64,000 nucleotides of DNA, from NCBI GenBank assembly GCA_021845505.1, contig JAJZVU010000006.1:57470-121469 (forward strand). Direction: 5' to 3'. The DNA is from Pseudomonadota bacterium. Its GTDB lineage: Bacteria; Pseudomonadota; Gammaproteobacteria; Burkholderiales; Burkholderiaceae_C. The translations under genes and the position numbers were made by a program. The notes beneath the pieces are model-generated. The model worked only from the letters and a program-made list of their open reading frames with translations. It was not told where the DNA came from and searched no databases. Below are positions 16,161 through 23,712 of this stretch, one piece after another (positions within the stretch are counted from its first letter, which is position 1; each line of letters begins with the position of its first letter).

Positions 16161-17588
16161 ATGAACGCCTCCGCCGCAAACCCGTCGCAGACCATCCTGC
16201 AACCCTACGACCCGCGCTACGACCCGCTGACCCGGGCCACCCCGGGGCACGGCAGCGCCTACGCCCCCACGTACTGGGTGGGCACGGCGGGCGAGCCCCC
16301 GCCGGACGACGGACCGGTGCGCGGGGACATCGAAGCCGACGTGGCGATCGTCGGCTCGGGTTTCACCGGCCTGTCGGCGGCGCTGTTCCTGGCGCGCGAG
16401 CACGGCATCCGCGCCACCGTGCTGGAGGCCAACCAGACCGCGTGGGGCTGCACCAGCCGCAACGGCGGCCAGGGGCAGAACGCCAGCGGGCGGCTGTACC
16501 GCTCGCAGTGGATCGAGCGCTGGGGCCGCGATGTGGCCTTGCGGCTGGACCGCGAGATCCGCGAAGGCTTCGAGACCTTCGAGTCGCTGGTCGCCGAATT
16601 CCCCGAGTGCGAGCCCCAGCCCGGCGGGCACCTGTACATCGCCCACCGCGAACGCAAGATGGATTTCCTGCGGAGCGAATGCCAGCTGCTTCGGGAGGTA
16701 TTCGGCTATGACGCCCAGGTGCTCAGCCGCGAACAGGTCCACCAGCACTACGTGCGGGACGCCGAGGCCTGCGGCGCGCTGCACGAGCCCAAGGGCATCG
16801 GCGTGCATCCGCTGAAACTGGCCTTTGCCTACCAGCGGGCGGCGCGCGCCCTGGGTGCGCGGATCCACACCGCCAGTCCTGTGCTGGGCTGCGAAGGCTC
16901 GGCCGGGCGCTACCTGCTGCGCACCCCCGGGGGCGCGGTGCGGGCGCGCGCGGTGGCCTTCGCCACCGGGGGCTACACCAGCAATTTCCTGCACCCCAGG
17001 CTGCGCAACAAGATCCTGCCGATCCTGTCGAACTCGCTGGTCACGCGGGTGCTCACCGACGAGGAGATCGCGGCCACCGGGTTCCAGACCCGCGAGGTCA
17101 TCACCGACACCCGCACGCTGCGCCACTACTACCGGCTGCTGCCCGACCGCCGCCTGCAGATCGGCAGCCGCAGCTCGATCACCGGCGCCGACGCGCCCAA
17201 CCCCAAGCACCTGCAGTTGCTGATCGATGGCATGCACCGCAAGTTCCCGGCGCTGCGGGGAATCGACATCGACTACTCCTGGTGGGGCTGGGTCGACGTC
17301 AGCCACGACATGATGCCGCGCATCATGCAGCCCGACCCCGCCGAGCAGGTGTTCTACGCGCTGGGCTACGGGGGCAACGGGGTGTCGTTCTCGGCCCACG
17401 CCGGCCGCCGGCTCGCCCAGCGCGTGGCGGGCAAGGCGCCCGCGGTGCTCGACCTGCCGATCTACAACAGCGAACTCGAGTACCCCAACGCCTTCGACCT
17501 GGTGCGCTCGCCGCTGCTGGCGCCGATGCGCCGCATCGGGCAGCGGCTGCTGTACCGCTGGTACGCGATGCGCGACGAGGCGGCGTAG
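16161..17588 (+). CDS. tauY: taurine dehydrogenase large subunit (TauY), FAD-dependent
   Basis: A 475-residue FAD oxidoreductase of the DadA/glycine-oxidase (DAO) family. The dinucleotide motif VAIVGSGFTGLSAALFLA begins at residue 61, followed by the GCTSRNGGQGQNASGR flavin-binding stretch. The C-terminal part, ALGYGGNGVSFSAHAGRRLA, closes the FAD site. TauY with TauX oxidatively deaminates taurine to sulfoacetaldehyde and ammonia, passing electrons to the respiratory chain. Relatives in the same family oxidise gamma-glutamylputrescine or glycine betaine derivatives, so taurine specificity rests on the neighbours tauX, tauABC and xsc. ATG 16161 gives the normal N-terminal length. Confidence 0.75.
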   Translation: MNASAANPSQTILQPYDPRYDPLTRATPGHGSAYAPTYWVGTAGEPPPDDGPVRGDIEADVAIVGSGFTGLSAALFLAREHGIRATVLEANQTAWGCTSRNGGQGQNASGRLYRSQWIERWGRDVALRLDREIREGFETFESLVAEFPECEPQPGGHLYIAHRERKMDFLRSECQLLREVFGYDAQVLSREQVHQHYVRDAEACGALHEPKGIGVHPLKLAFAYQRAARALGARIHTASPVLGCEGSAGRYLLRTPGGAVRARAVAFATGGYTSNFLHPRLRNKILPILSNSLVTRVLTDEEIAATGFQTREVITDTRTLRHYYRLLPDRRLQIGSRSSITGADAPNPKHLQLLIDGMHRKFPALRGIDIDYSWWGWVDVSHDMMPRIMQPDPAEQVFYALGYGGNGVSFSAHAGRRLAQRVAGKAPAVLDLPIYNSELEYPNAFDLVRSPLLAPMRRIGQRLLYRWYAMRDEAA

Positions 17589-17735
17589 CGCGCGGACCCT
17601 GGCTGCGCGGACGGGGACGCGAACCCGCGGTCGCCCGGCGCCACGCCGGGCCGCGGGAACCTCGCGAGGCAACGGGTATCCAACGGTCCTGTGCCCGCCA
17701 TCGCGCCCGCTGCGCCCCGCCCCGTGCCGTCCATC

Positions 17736-17768
17736 CCCACGCCCACGCCCACGCCCACGCCCCCACGC
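17736..17768. repeat. CCCACG hexamer tandem repeat
   Basis: Four perfect CCCACG units followed by an imperfect fifth lie between tauY and the small exported protein. In the plus-strand frame of that protein they would encode a His-Ala run upstream of its Met start. Confidence 0.75.
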
Positions 17769-17800
17769 CGCGCCCTGCTGCGCCTTCGCGCCTCGCCCCG

Positions 17801-18226
17801 ATGGTGCTGCTGCTCGCGTTTTCCTCTGCGCTCGCAGGTGAACCCGCCGAGCGGATGCCTGGCTATCTGGTCAGTCCACCCTGCGGGCGGTTGCTTGCCC
17901 ATGCCGTGGACAACGGGGACGCCACCGTCACGATCGCCTCGGGCATGCACAGCGCGGCCGCCAAGGCGTGGCACCGCAAGGTGTGTCGGAGCTTCGGCGC
18001 CACCGATATCACTGACGACGGACCGATCACCTTCAGCGCCGGCAGCCCCGACGCCGCCGCCTGTCTCGGTTCAGCGGGAAGGCCGCAGTCGACGCGGGCG
18101 GTGGTACTCGGTACCGATCGCGAAGGACGCCTCTACCTTCGGTCGACGGCGTTGCTCCCGCGTTCCGGCGACCCGGGCGCGCACCCCTGCGATGCCTCCC
18201 CGCCGACGCTGCCGCCGCTGAGCTGA
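17801..18226 (+). CDS. small exported hypothetical protein with four cysteines
   Basis: A 141-residue frame that I do not recognise. Starting at ATG 17801 it has a short hydrophobic segment MVLLLAFSSALAG ending in a signal-peptidase-like Ala-Leu-Ala-Gly. It then has a polar domain with cysteines in PPCGRLL, KVCRSF, AACLG and HPCDA, an even number suited to periplasmic disulfides. Third codon positions are rich in G/C like neighbouring genes. The signal peptide lacks N-terminal basic residues, so the true start may lie upstream (an Arg-containing PRPAAPSRLAP precedes it in frame), but no ATG is there and no Shine-Dalgarno is evident. It lies 212 bases after tauY. It could also be a decaying gene. 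Confidence 0.4.
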   Translation: MVLLLAFSSALAGEPAERMPGYLVSPPCGRLLAHAVDNGDATVTIASGMHSAAAKAWHRKVCRSFGATDITDDGPITFSAGSPDAAACLGSAGRPQSTRAVVLGTDREGRLYLRSTALLPRSGDPGAHPCDASPPTLPPLS

Positions 18227-18298
18227 GCGCCCATCCCGCGTGCGCGCCGGCGCTGCCGATGCGCCGGGGCCGTCGCCGGCCGTCCACATGGCGACAAC

Positions 18299-18324
18299 GC
18301 CGGCAGGCCGCCTGGCCTGCCGGC
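18299..18324. terminator. strong 11-bp hairpin between hypothetical protein and MHS transporter
   Basis: GCCGGCAGGCC (18299-18309) and GGCCTGCCGGC (18314-18324) are perfectly complementary with a GCCT loop, in the gap between two convergent genes. There is no T-tract, so it may be a terminator of the T-poor kind or an mRNA-end stabiliser. Confidence 0.45.
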
Positions 18325-18404
18325 ACGTCGTCCACCCTCGTCCGGCGCCGCCCCCCTTGGCCGCGCTCGTTGCCGGGCGCCGGGCTGCCGGCCCCCGGCT
18401 CGCC

Positions 18405-19745
18405 TCAGGCGCGCTGCGGGTCGCCTTTGGACACCCCGCGCATCAACAGCACCGAGACCAGGCTGACCAGCGACACCACCAGCATGTAGGCGATCACCAG
18501 CCACGGCTTGCCGTGGCCGGCGCCGATCAGCGCCGTCGCGATCAGCGGCGTCAGTCCGCTGGCGAAAATACCCGAGAACTGGTAGGCGAAGGACACCCCG
18601 GTGTAGCGCACATGGGCGTCGAACTGGCTGGCGAACAGCGACGACTCGGGGCCGTAGACCATCGGGTAGGCGAACGAGAAGGGCACGACGATGGACAGCA
18701 GCACCACCGGATAGCTGTGCGCTCCCCATTTGTCCATGGCCCAGAAGGACACGATCGTGGTGAGGGCGATCGCCACGGTGCCCAGCGCGAACACCTTGCG
18801 CAGGCCGAAGCGGTCGGCCAGCCAGCCGGCCAGCAGGATGAAGGGGATCATCAGCGCCGACGACACCATCACCGCATTCAGCGCCTGTCCGCTCGACAGG
18901 TGCAGCGAATGGGTGATGTAGTAGATGCTGAACACCCCGAAGATGTTGAAACACGCACCCTCGACGTAGCGCGCGCCCAGGGTCAGCAGCACCTCGCGCT
19001 TGAAGTCCTTGAACATGGTCTTCACCGGCACCGGGACAATGCGGTGCTCGCGCTGCACCCGTTCGAACTCCGGGGTCTCGAGGATCTTCAAGCGCACGTA
19101 CAGACCGATGGCCACCAGCAAGGCGCTGAGGAAGAACGCCGCCCTCCAGCCCCAGCTGATGAAGGCGGAATCGGGAAGCAGGTTGACCAGCCCGACCACC
19201 GCCGAGCTCAGGGTCAGTCCCAGCGGCACGCCCAGCTGCGGCCAGCTGCCGTACAGCGAGCGTTTGCCCGGGCTGGCGTGCTCGATGGTCATCAGCACCG
19301 CCCCACCCCACTCGCCGCCGATGCCGATGCCCTGCAGCACCCGCAGGCACAGCAGCAGCACCGGCGCGAGCACGCCGACTGCGGCCGTGGTGGGCAGCGC
19401 GCCGATGAGGAAGGTCGACCCCCCCATGATCAGCATGGTCATGACCAGGATGGTCTTGCGGCCGATGCGGTCGCCGAAGTGGCCGAAGATCACCCCGCCG
19501 ATGGGCCGCGACAGGAAGCCGACGGCGAAGGTGGTGTAGGCGGCGATGGTCCCCATCAGCGGAGACAGGTTGGGAAAGAACAGGCGGTTCAGCGCCAGCG
19601 GAGTCAGGACCCCGTACAGGAAGAAGTCGTACCACTCGATGGTCGTGCCCAGCGTGCTGGCGAACACAATCATCGCCTTGTTGCCCGTGTGCGAAGCGCT
19701 TGCCGGAGAATGTCCGCCAGTCGCCTGCGATTGCGATGCGCTCAT
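18405..19745 (-). CDS. MFS transporter, metabolite:H+ symporter (MHS) family
   Basis: A 446-residue, 12-TM major facilitator. The family signatures are TLGTTIEWYDFFLYGVLTPL in the first helix, GHFGDRIGRKTILVMTMLIM between TM2 and TM3, and RVLQGIGIGGEWGGAVLMTIEHA. These are typical of the MHS group (shikimate, citrate, alpha-ketoglutarate, proline/betaine symporters). ATG 19745 is preceded by GAGGAGA; an upstream in-frame ATG at 19784 is less well placed. The substrate is unknown. Its position at the end of the sulfonate island makes it a possible second importer for a sulfonate or related acid (in C. necator an MFS protein, SauU, does this), but it could serve something unrelated. Confidence 0.85.
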   Translation of the reverse strand: MSASQSQATGGHSPASASHTGNKAMIVFASTLGTTIEWYDFFLYGVLTPLALNRLFFPNLSPLMGTIAAYTTFAVGFLSRPIGGVIFGHFGDRIGRKTILVMTMLIMGGSTFLIGALPTTAAVGVLAPVLLLCLRVLQGIGIGGEWGGAVLMTIEHASPGKRSLYGSWPQLGVPLGLTLSSAVVGLVNLLPDSAFISWGWRAAFFLSALLVAIGLYVRLKILETPEFERVQREHRIVPVPVKTMFKDFKREVLLTLGARYVEGACFNIFGVFSIYYITHSLHLSSGQALNAVMVSSALMIPFILLAGWLADRFGLRKVFALGTVAIALTTIVSFWAMDKWGAHSYPVVLLSIVVPFSFAYPMVYGPESSLFASQFDAHVRYTGVSFAYQFSGIFASGLTPLIATALIGAGHGKPWLVIAYMLVVSLVSLVSVLLMRGVSKGDPQRA

Positions 19746-19884
19746 GCTGTCTCCTCGTCTGTAGCAAAACGGCCTTGCAGGCACGGGCAGCGATGCCCGC
19801 CGCGGCCCGGCGACAGCGCCGCAGCCTGCATGGTCATGCGATCCGGAAGCCGCGGGCCTGGCAAGACGCCCGTCGATTTTTCAA

Positions 19885-19900
19885 GAAAATGGTACGTTTC
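19885..19900. promoter_or_regulatory. possible IclR-type half-palindrome upstream of the MHS gene
   Basis: GAAAATGGTACGTTTC reads GAAACGTACCATTTTC on the minus strand. It resembles the GAAAC...TACCGTTTTC sequence of the xsc operator but with a shorter spacer. It lies 140 bases upstream of the MHS start, in a relatively A/T-rich part of the 254-base gap 19746-19999. Evidence is weak. Confidence 0.25.
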
Positions 19901-19999
19901 GTTCCGGCCTGACCACTATATGCGGCAGCTCGGGCCAGCACAATCGCGCGGGCATCAGGATTTGCCCTAGCAGACCCCCGGCCGGACGCCCTGTGGGCG

Positions 20000-21016
20000 C
20001 TACGGCGCGAGGTCGGAGACCGCTTCGGTCAACGACTCGATGCGCGCCAGCATCGCCGCGTCGAGTCGTTGCAGCACCTTCAGCGCACCCAGGTTCTGCC
20101 GCAACTGCTGCACGCTGGACGCGCCGAGGATCACGCTGCTGACGCCGCCGCGCGCCGCGGCCCAGGCGATCGCCAGTTGCGCGCAGCTGCAGTCCAGTTC
20201 GGCGGCCAGGTCGCCGAGTTCGGCGACCGCGCGGTTGCGCCGCTGGTCGAGCAGCGCCTCGCGCAGGAACTCGGCCTGCGGCAGCGAGCCTCGGCTGCCG
20301 GGGGGAATGCCCTGGCGGTACTTGCCGGTCAGCAGCCCCGACGCCAGCGGGCTCCAGACCGTCAGCCCCAGCCCCAGTTCTTCGATCAGCCGCCGGTACT
20401 CGACTTCGACTCGCCGGCGATGGAACAGGTTGTACTGCGGCTGCTCGACCACCGGCTTGTGCAGATGATGGCGCTCGGCGAGCTCCCACGCCTGGCGGAT
20501 CTCGGCGGCGCTCCATTCGCTGGTGCCCCAGTACAGCGCCTTGCCGCGGGCGATCAGGTCGTGCATCGCCCAGACGGTCTCTTCGACCGGGGTATTCGGG
20601 TCGGGGCGGTGGCAGTAGACCAGGTCGAGGAAATCCAGCCCCAGCCTGCGCAGACTGCCGTCGACGGCCTGCAGCAGGTATTTGCGGTTCAGCGTGTTGC
20701 TGGCATTGACCGGCGAGCCGCCGGACTCCAGCCCCCAGTAGAACTTGCTCGACACCACGTACTGCAGGCGGTTCCAGCCGAGTTCGCGCAGCGCGCGCCC
20801 CATGACCACCTCGCTCTGGCCATTGGCGTAGGCCTCGGCGTTGTCGAAGAAATTGACCCCGTGGTCGAAGGCCAGGGCCATCATCTCGCGCACTCCGGCT
20901 CCGTCGACCTGGCCGTGGAAGGTCAGCCACGACCCCAGCGACAGCGCGCTCAGGCGCAAGCCGCTGCGTCCCATGCGGCGGTAGGGCATCGGCGGGAGGG
21001 AAGACGTCGGGCACAT
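20000..21016 (-). CDS. aldo/keto reductase (Kv-beta/YghZ-like)
   Basis: A 338-residue AKR-superfamily (beta/alpha)8 oxidoreductase that would use NADPH. Tetrad elements are visible: Asp and Tyr in FFDNAEAYANGQSE, Lys in VVSSKFYWG and His in LVYCHRPDPNTPVEE. The cofactor region reads ILGASSVQQLRQNLGAL. The YYWGTSEW-type segment (LYWGTSEWSAAEI) and overall pattern fit the potassium-channel-beta/YghZ subgroup, which reduces methylglyoxal and other aldehydes. ATG 21016 has AGGAG six bases upstream. Substrate cannot be inferred from the neighbours. Confidence 0.88.
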   Translation of the reverse strand: MCPTSSLPPMPYRRMGRSGLRLSALSLGSWLTFHGQVDGAGVREMMALAFDHGVNFFDNAEAYANGQSEVVMGRALRELGWNRLQYVVSSKFYWGLESGGSPVNASNTLNRKYLLQAVDGSLRRLGLDFLDLVYCHRPDPNTPVEETVWAMHDLIARGKALYWGTSEWSAAEIRQAWELAERHHLHKPVVEQPQYNLFHRRRVEVEYRRLIEELGLGLTVWSPLASGLLTGKYRQGIPPGSRGSLPQAEFLREALLDQRRNRAVAELGDLAAELDCSCAQLAIAWAAARGGVSSVILGASSVQQLRQNLGALKVLQRLDAAMLARIESLTEAVSDLAP

Positions 21017-21117
21017 GGTCGGCTCCTGCGACCGCGCCTCGGCCGCCTGCGGCACCAGCATAGCCGGGCGCGCCGGCGCGCGCGCGGCAGGCGCCGCAGC
21101 ACGTACACTGGCAGCCC

Positions 21118-22410
21118 ATGTCAAGCCGCCCCAGCGACCTCCCCAGGCCCGCGTCCTGGCCCTTCGAGCTGATGATCGGCTGGCGCTACACCCGCGCCAG
21201 CCGCCGCACGCGCAGCAACGGATTCATTTCCTTCATCTCCCTGGTTTCGGTGATGGGCATCATGCTGGGAGTCGCCGCGCTGATCGTGGTCATTTCGGTG
21301 ATGAACGGATTCCAGAAGGAAGTTCGCGACCGCATGCTGGGAGTGATTCCCCATGTCGAGGTGCTGAGCGCCGATGGCGGATCGATCGGGCCGCACTGGC
21401 GCGAACTGGCCGAGCGGCTGCGCCGCAATCCCCAGGTCACCGGCATCGCGCCGCTGGTGCAGGGCCAGGCGCTGCTGGCCCAGGGCAATTCGCTGTTCGG
21501 CGTGCTGGCCTGGGGGATCGAGCCGGCGCTCGAGCCCCAGGTATCGAGCATCGCCTCGCACATGCTCGCCGGCTCGCTCGACGCGCTGCGGCCCGGCCGC
21601 TTCGACGTCGTGCTGGGCGACGCGCTGGCGCAGCGCCTGGGCGTGGGGGTCGGCGACCTGGTGACCATGGTCGTTCCCAGCGGGTCGCTGACGCCGGCCG
21701 GGATGATTCCCCGGCTGCGCACCCTGACGGTGGTCGGGATCTTCCGCATCGGCAATTACGAATACGACTCCAGCCTGGCGCTGCTGGACATCGGCGATGC
21801 ATCGCGGCTGTTCCTGACCCAGGGACCGACGGGCTTGCGCATCCAGACGCGCTCGGTCGACGATGCGCCGCTGGTCGCGCAGCAACTGCAGGCGCAGCTC
21901 GGCTCGCAACTCGTCGCGCAACCCTGGACCGCGCAGAACCGCACCTGGTTCCAGGCGGTGGTGATCGAAAAGCGCATGATGTTCATCATCCTGGCGATGA
22001 TCGTCGCGGTGGCCGCGTTCAACCTGGTGTCCACGCTGGTGATGACGGTGACCGACAAGCAGGCGGACATCGCGATCCTGCGCACCCAGGGTGCGAGCCC
22101 GCGCTCGATCATGGCCATCTTTGTCATCCAGGGCGCGGTCACCGGGGTGTTCGGGGTGTTGTCCGGCGTCGCGCTCGGCTTGCTCATCGCCTTGCATGTC
22201 GACCCCATCGTGTCGTTCCTCGAGTGGGTGTTCCACACCCAGTTCCTGCCCAGCAGCGTCTACCTGATCCACACGATGCCCAGCGATCCGCGGATCGGGG
22301 ACGTGCTGCAGATCACCCTGATCGCCCTCGCGCTGAGCCTGCTGGCCACGCTGTATCCCAGCTGGCGGGCATCCCGCCTGCAACCCGCTGCGGCGTTGCG
22401 CTACGAATAG
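21118..22410 (+). CDS. lolC: LolC/LolE-type lipoprotein-releasing permease
   Basis: A 430-residue inner-membrane permease of the LolC/E family, which with the ATPase LolD hands mature lipoproteins from the inner membrane to LolA. Residues 15-60 hold FELMIGWRYTRASRRTRSNG and the first TM (ISFISLVSVMGIMLGVAALIVVISVMNGF). A large periplasmic domain follows. The three C-terminal TMs of the FtsX domain start at about residue 285 with KRMMFIILAMIVAVAAFNLVSTL, then KQADIAILRTQGASPRSIMAIF. The ATG at 21118 lies only 8 bases after a TACACT -10-like hexamer, with no Shine-Dalgarno. A lolD gene is not next to it, which is unusual. Confidence 0.9.
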   Translation: MSSRPSDLPRPASWPFELMIGWRYTRASRRTRSNGFISFISLVSVMGIMLGVAALIVVISVMNGFQKEVRDRMLGVIPHVEVLSADGGSIGPHWRELAERLRRNPQVTGIAPLVQGQALLAQGNSLFGVLAWGIEPALEPQVSSIASHMLAGSLDALRPGRFDVVLGDALAQRLGVGVGDLVTMVVPSGSLTPAGMIPRLRTLTVVGIFRIGNYEYDSSLALLDIGDASRLFLTQGPTGLRIQTRSVDDAPLVAQQLQAQLGSQLVAQPWTAQNRTWFQAVVIEKRMMFIILAMIVAVAAFNLVSTLVMTVTDKQADIAILRTQGASPRSIMAIFVIQGAVTGVFGVLSGVALGLLIALHVDPIVSFLEWVFHTQFLPSSVYLIHTMPSDPRIGDVLQITLIALALSLLATLYPSWRASRLQPAAALRYE

Positions 22411-22500
22411 CGCGGCAAAGACCTTACACTGGCTGCGCCCGGCAGCCGGCCGGCCCGCGCCGACCCCGCGCGCACCCCATCGAACCATCCGCCGAACACC

Positions 22501-23088
22501 ATGAGCGAGCAAGGCCTCCACGTCCATGCCCCCCACGAGGAAATGCTGCATCACGCCGCGACGCCGCATGCGGCGTCGCGGCTGAACCAGTGGGTGGCGG
22601 TGTTCACCGCGCTGCTGGCGGCGCTGGGTGCGCTGGTCAGCTACCAGGGCTCGGTGCTGATGGAAGAAGTGCTGCTGGCCAAGAACGAGGCTGTGCTGCA
22701 GAAGGCCCACGCGACAGACGACTGGAATTACTACCAGGCGGTGAGCACCAAGCAGCACCTGGCCGAGTTGACGCGCGACCTCTCGCCCCCCGCGCGACGG
22801 CCCGAGCTCGACGCGCGCATCGCCAAGTACGTGACCCAGAAGGAGCAGCTGGCGGCCCGCGCGCGCAAGCTCGACGCCGACTCCGAGCACGCCAACCAGC
22901 GCTCGGAGCTGCTCAGCCGGCCGCATGCCGCGATCCTGCGCAGCATCATCGCGCTGCAGGTGGCCATCTCGCTGGCCTCGATCACCGCGCTGACCGGCCG
23001 GCGCTGGCTGTTCGCGGCGGCCGCTGCGAGCGCGCTGGTGGGCATCTGGCTGTGGGTCGGGGCCATCGGGTGGCAGACGCTGGGATGA
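22501..23088 (+). CDS. DUF4337-family membrane protein
   Basis: A 195-residue protein with a His-rich N-terminus (HVHAPHEEMLHH), one TM at about residues 27-46 (LNQWVAVFTALLAALGALVSYQG), a long charged and probably helical middle region (QKAHATDDWNYYQAVSTKQH through LDADSEHANQRSELL), and two C-terminal TMs (146-163 and 168-190). This architecture and the ATDDWNYYQA motif match DUF4337, whose function is unknown. Its stop overlaps the start of the PAP2 gene by 4 bases (ATGA), so the two are translationally coupled. A TACACT -10-like hexamer occurs at 22425-22430. Confidence 0.8.
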   Translation: MSEQGLHVHAPHEEMLHHAATPHAASRLNQWVAVFTALLAALGALVSYQGSVLMEEVLLAKNEAVLQKAHATDDWNYYQAVSTKQHLAELTRDLSPPARRPELDARIAKYVTQKEQLAARARKLDADSEHANQRSELLSRPHAAILRSIIALQVAISLASITALTGRRWLFAAAAASALVGIWLWVGAIGWQTLG

Positions 23089-23660
23089 GCGCACCCTGGT
23101 GGTACGGCTGGGACGGACTGAACACCCGGCTGTTCCTGCTGGTCAACCACGCCGGGTCGGGCTGGACCTGGGACCATCTGGCGGCCTGGGCCGCCGTGGC
23201 CGCCGACCATCTGTACTACCCGCTGTGGGCCGCCGCGAGCCTGGCGCTGGCGCTCAAGCGACCGACGCTGCTGAGCCAGCGCGCGGTGCTGGGGCTCCAG
23301 GTGGCCTACCTGTTCGAATGGGTGCTCGTCGGCTCGATCAAGTCCTGGCTGGACTTTCCCAGGCCGCTGCGGGTGCTGGGAGCGGCGTCGGTGCATGTGA
23401 TCGGCAGGCCCGAATGGTTCCACAGCTTCCCGTCCGGGCATGTGGCCTTCGCGTGCATCGTGGCCGCCAGCCTGTACGCCGGAGCGCATGGCGCGCTGCG
23501 CTTGCTGCTGGTGGTGTTCGCGCTGTGGGTGGCCTGGGCCCGCATGGCCGCCGGCGCGCATTTCCCGGCCGACGTGCTGGGCGGCGCGCTGATCGGCATG
23601 CTGTGTTCCTGGCTGGCGTCGCGCCTGCTCGCCGTGGCAGGCTACGGCGCTCGCGGCTAG
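23085..23660 (+). CDS. PAP2-family membrane phosphatase
   Basis: A 191-residue integral-membrane phosphatase of the PAP2 superfamily. All three catalytic motifs are seen: KSWLDFPRP (KX6RP), FPSGHVAF (PSGH), and ARMAAGAHFPADVLGG (the SR-X5-H-X3-D box with Ala in place of Ser). Such enzymes dephosphorylate lipid phosphates such as undecaprenyl pyrophosphate, phosphatidic acid or lipid A. The start ATG overlaps the stop of the DUF4337 gene. The exact lipid substrate is unknown. Confidence 0.85.
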   Translation: MSAPWWYGWDGLNTRLFLLVNHAGSGWTWDHLAAWAAVAADHLYYPLWAAASLALALKRPTLLSQRAVLGLQVAYLFEWVLVGSIKSWLDFPRPLRVLGAASVHVIGRPEWFHSFPSGHVAFACIVAASLYAGAHGALRLLLVVFALWVAWARMAAGAHFPADVLGGALIGMLCSWLASRLLAVAGYGARG

Positions 23661-23712
23661 CCGCGCCGGCGCGCACCCGGCGGTGGCCGGCGCCGTCCCG
23701 GGCCGGAAGCGC

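Noticed and set aside
17462..17974. Minus-strand frame with a Gly-Val repeat across the CCCACG array
   Set aside because: No start signals, biased repeat translation and overlap with the better plus-strand candidate at 17801.
18240..19970. 576-codon plus-strand frame opposite the MHS transporter
   Set aside because: His/Gln/Arg-rich antisense image of a membrane protein.
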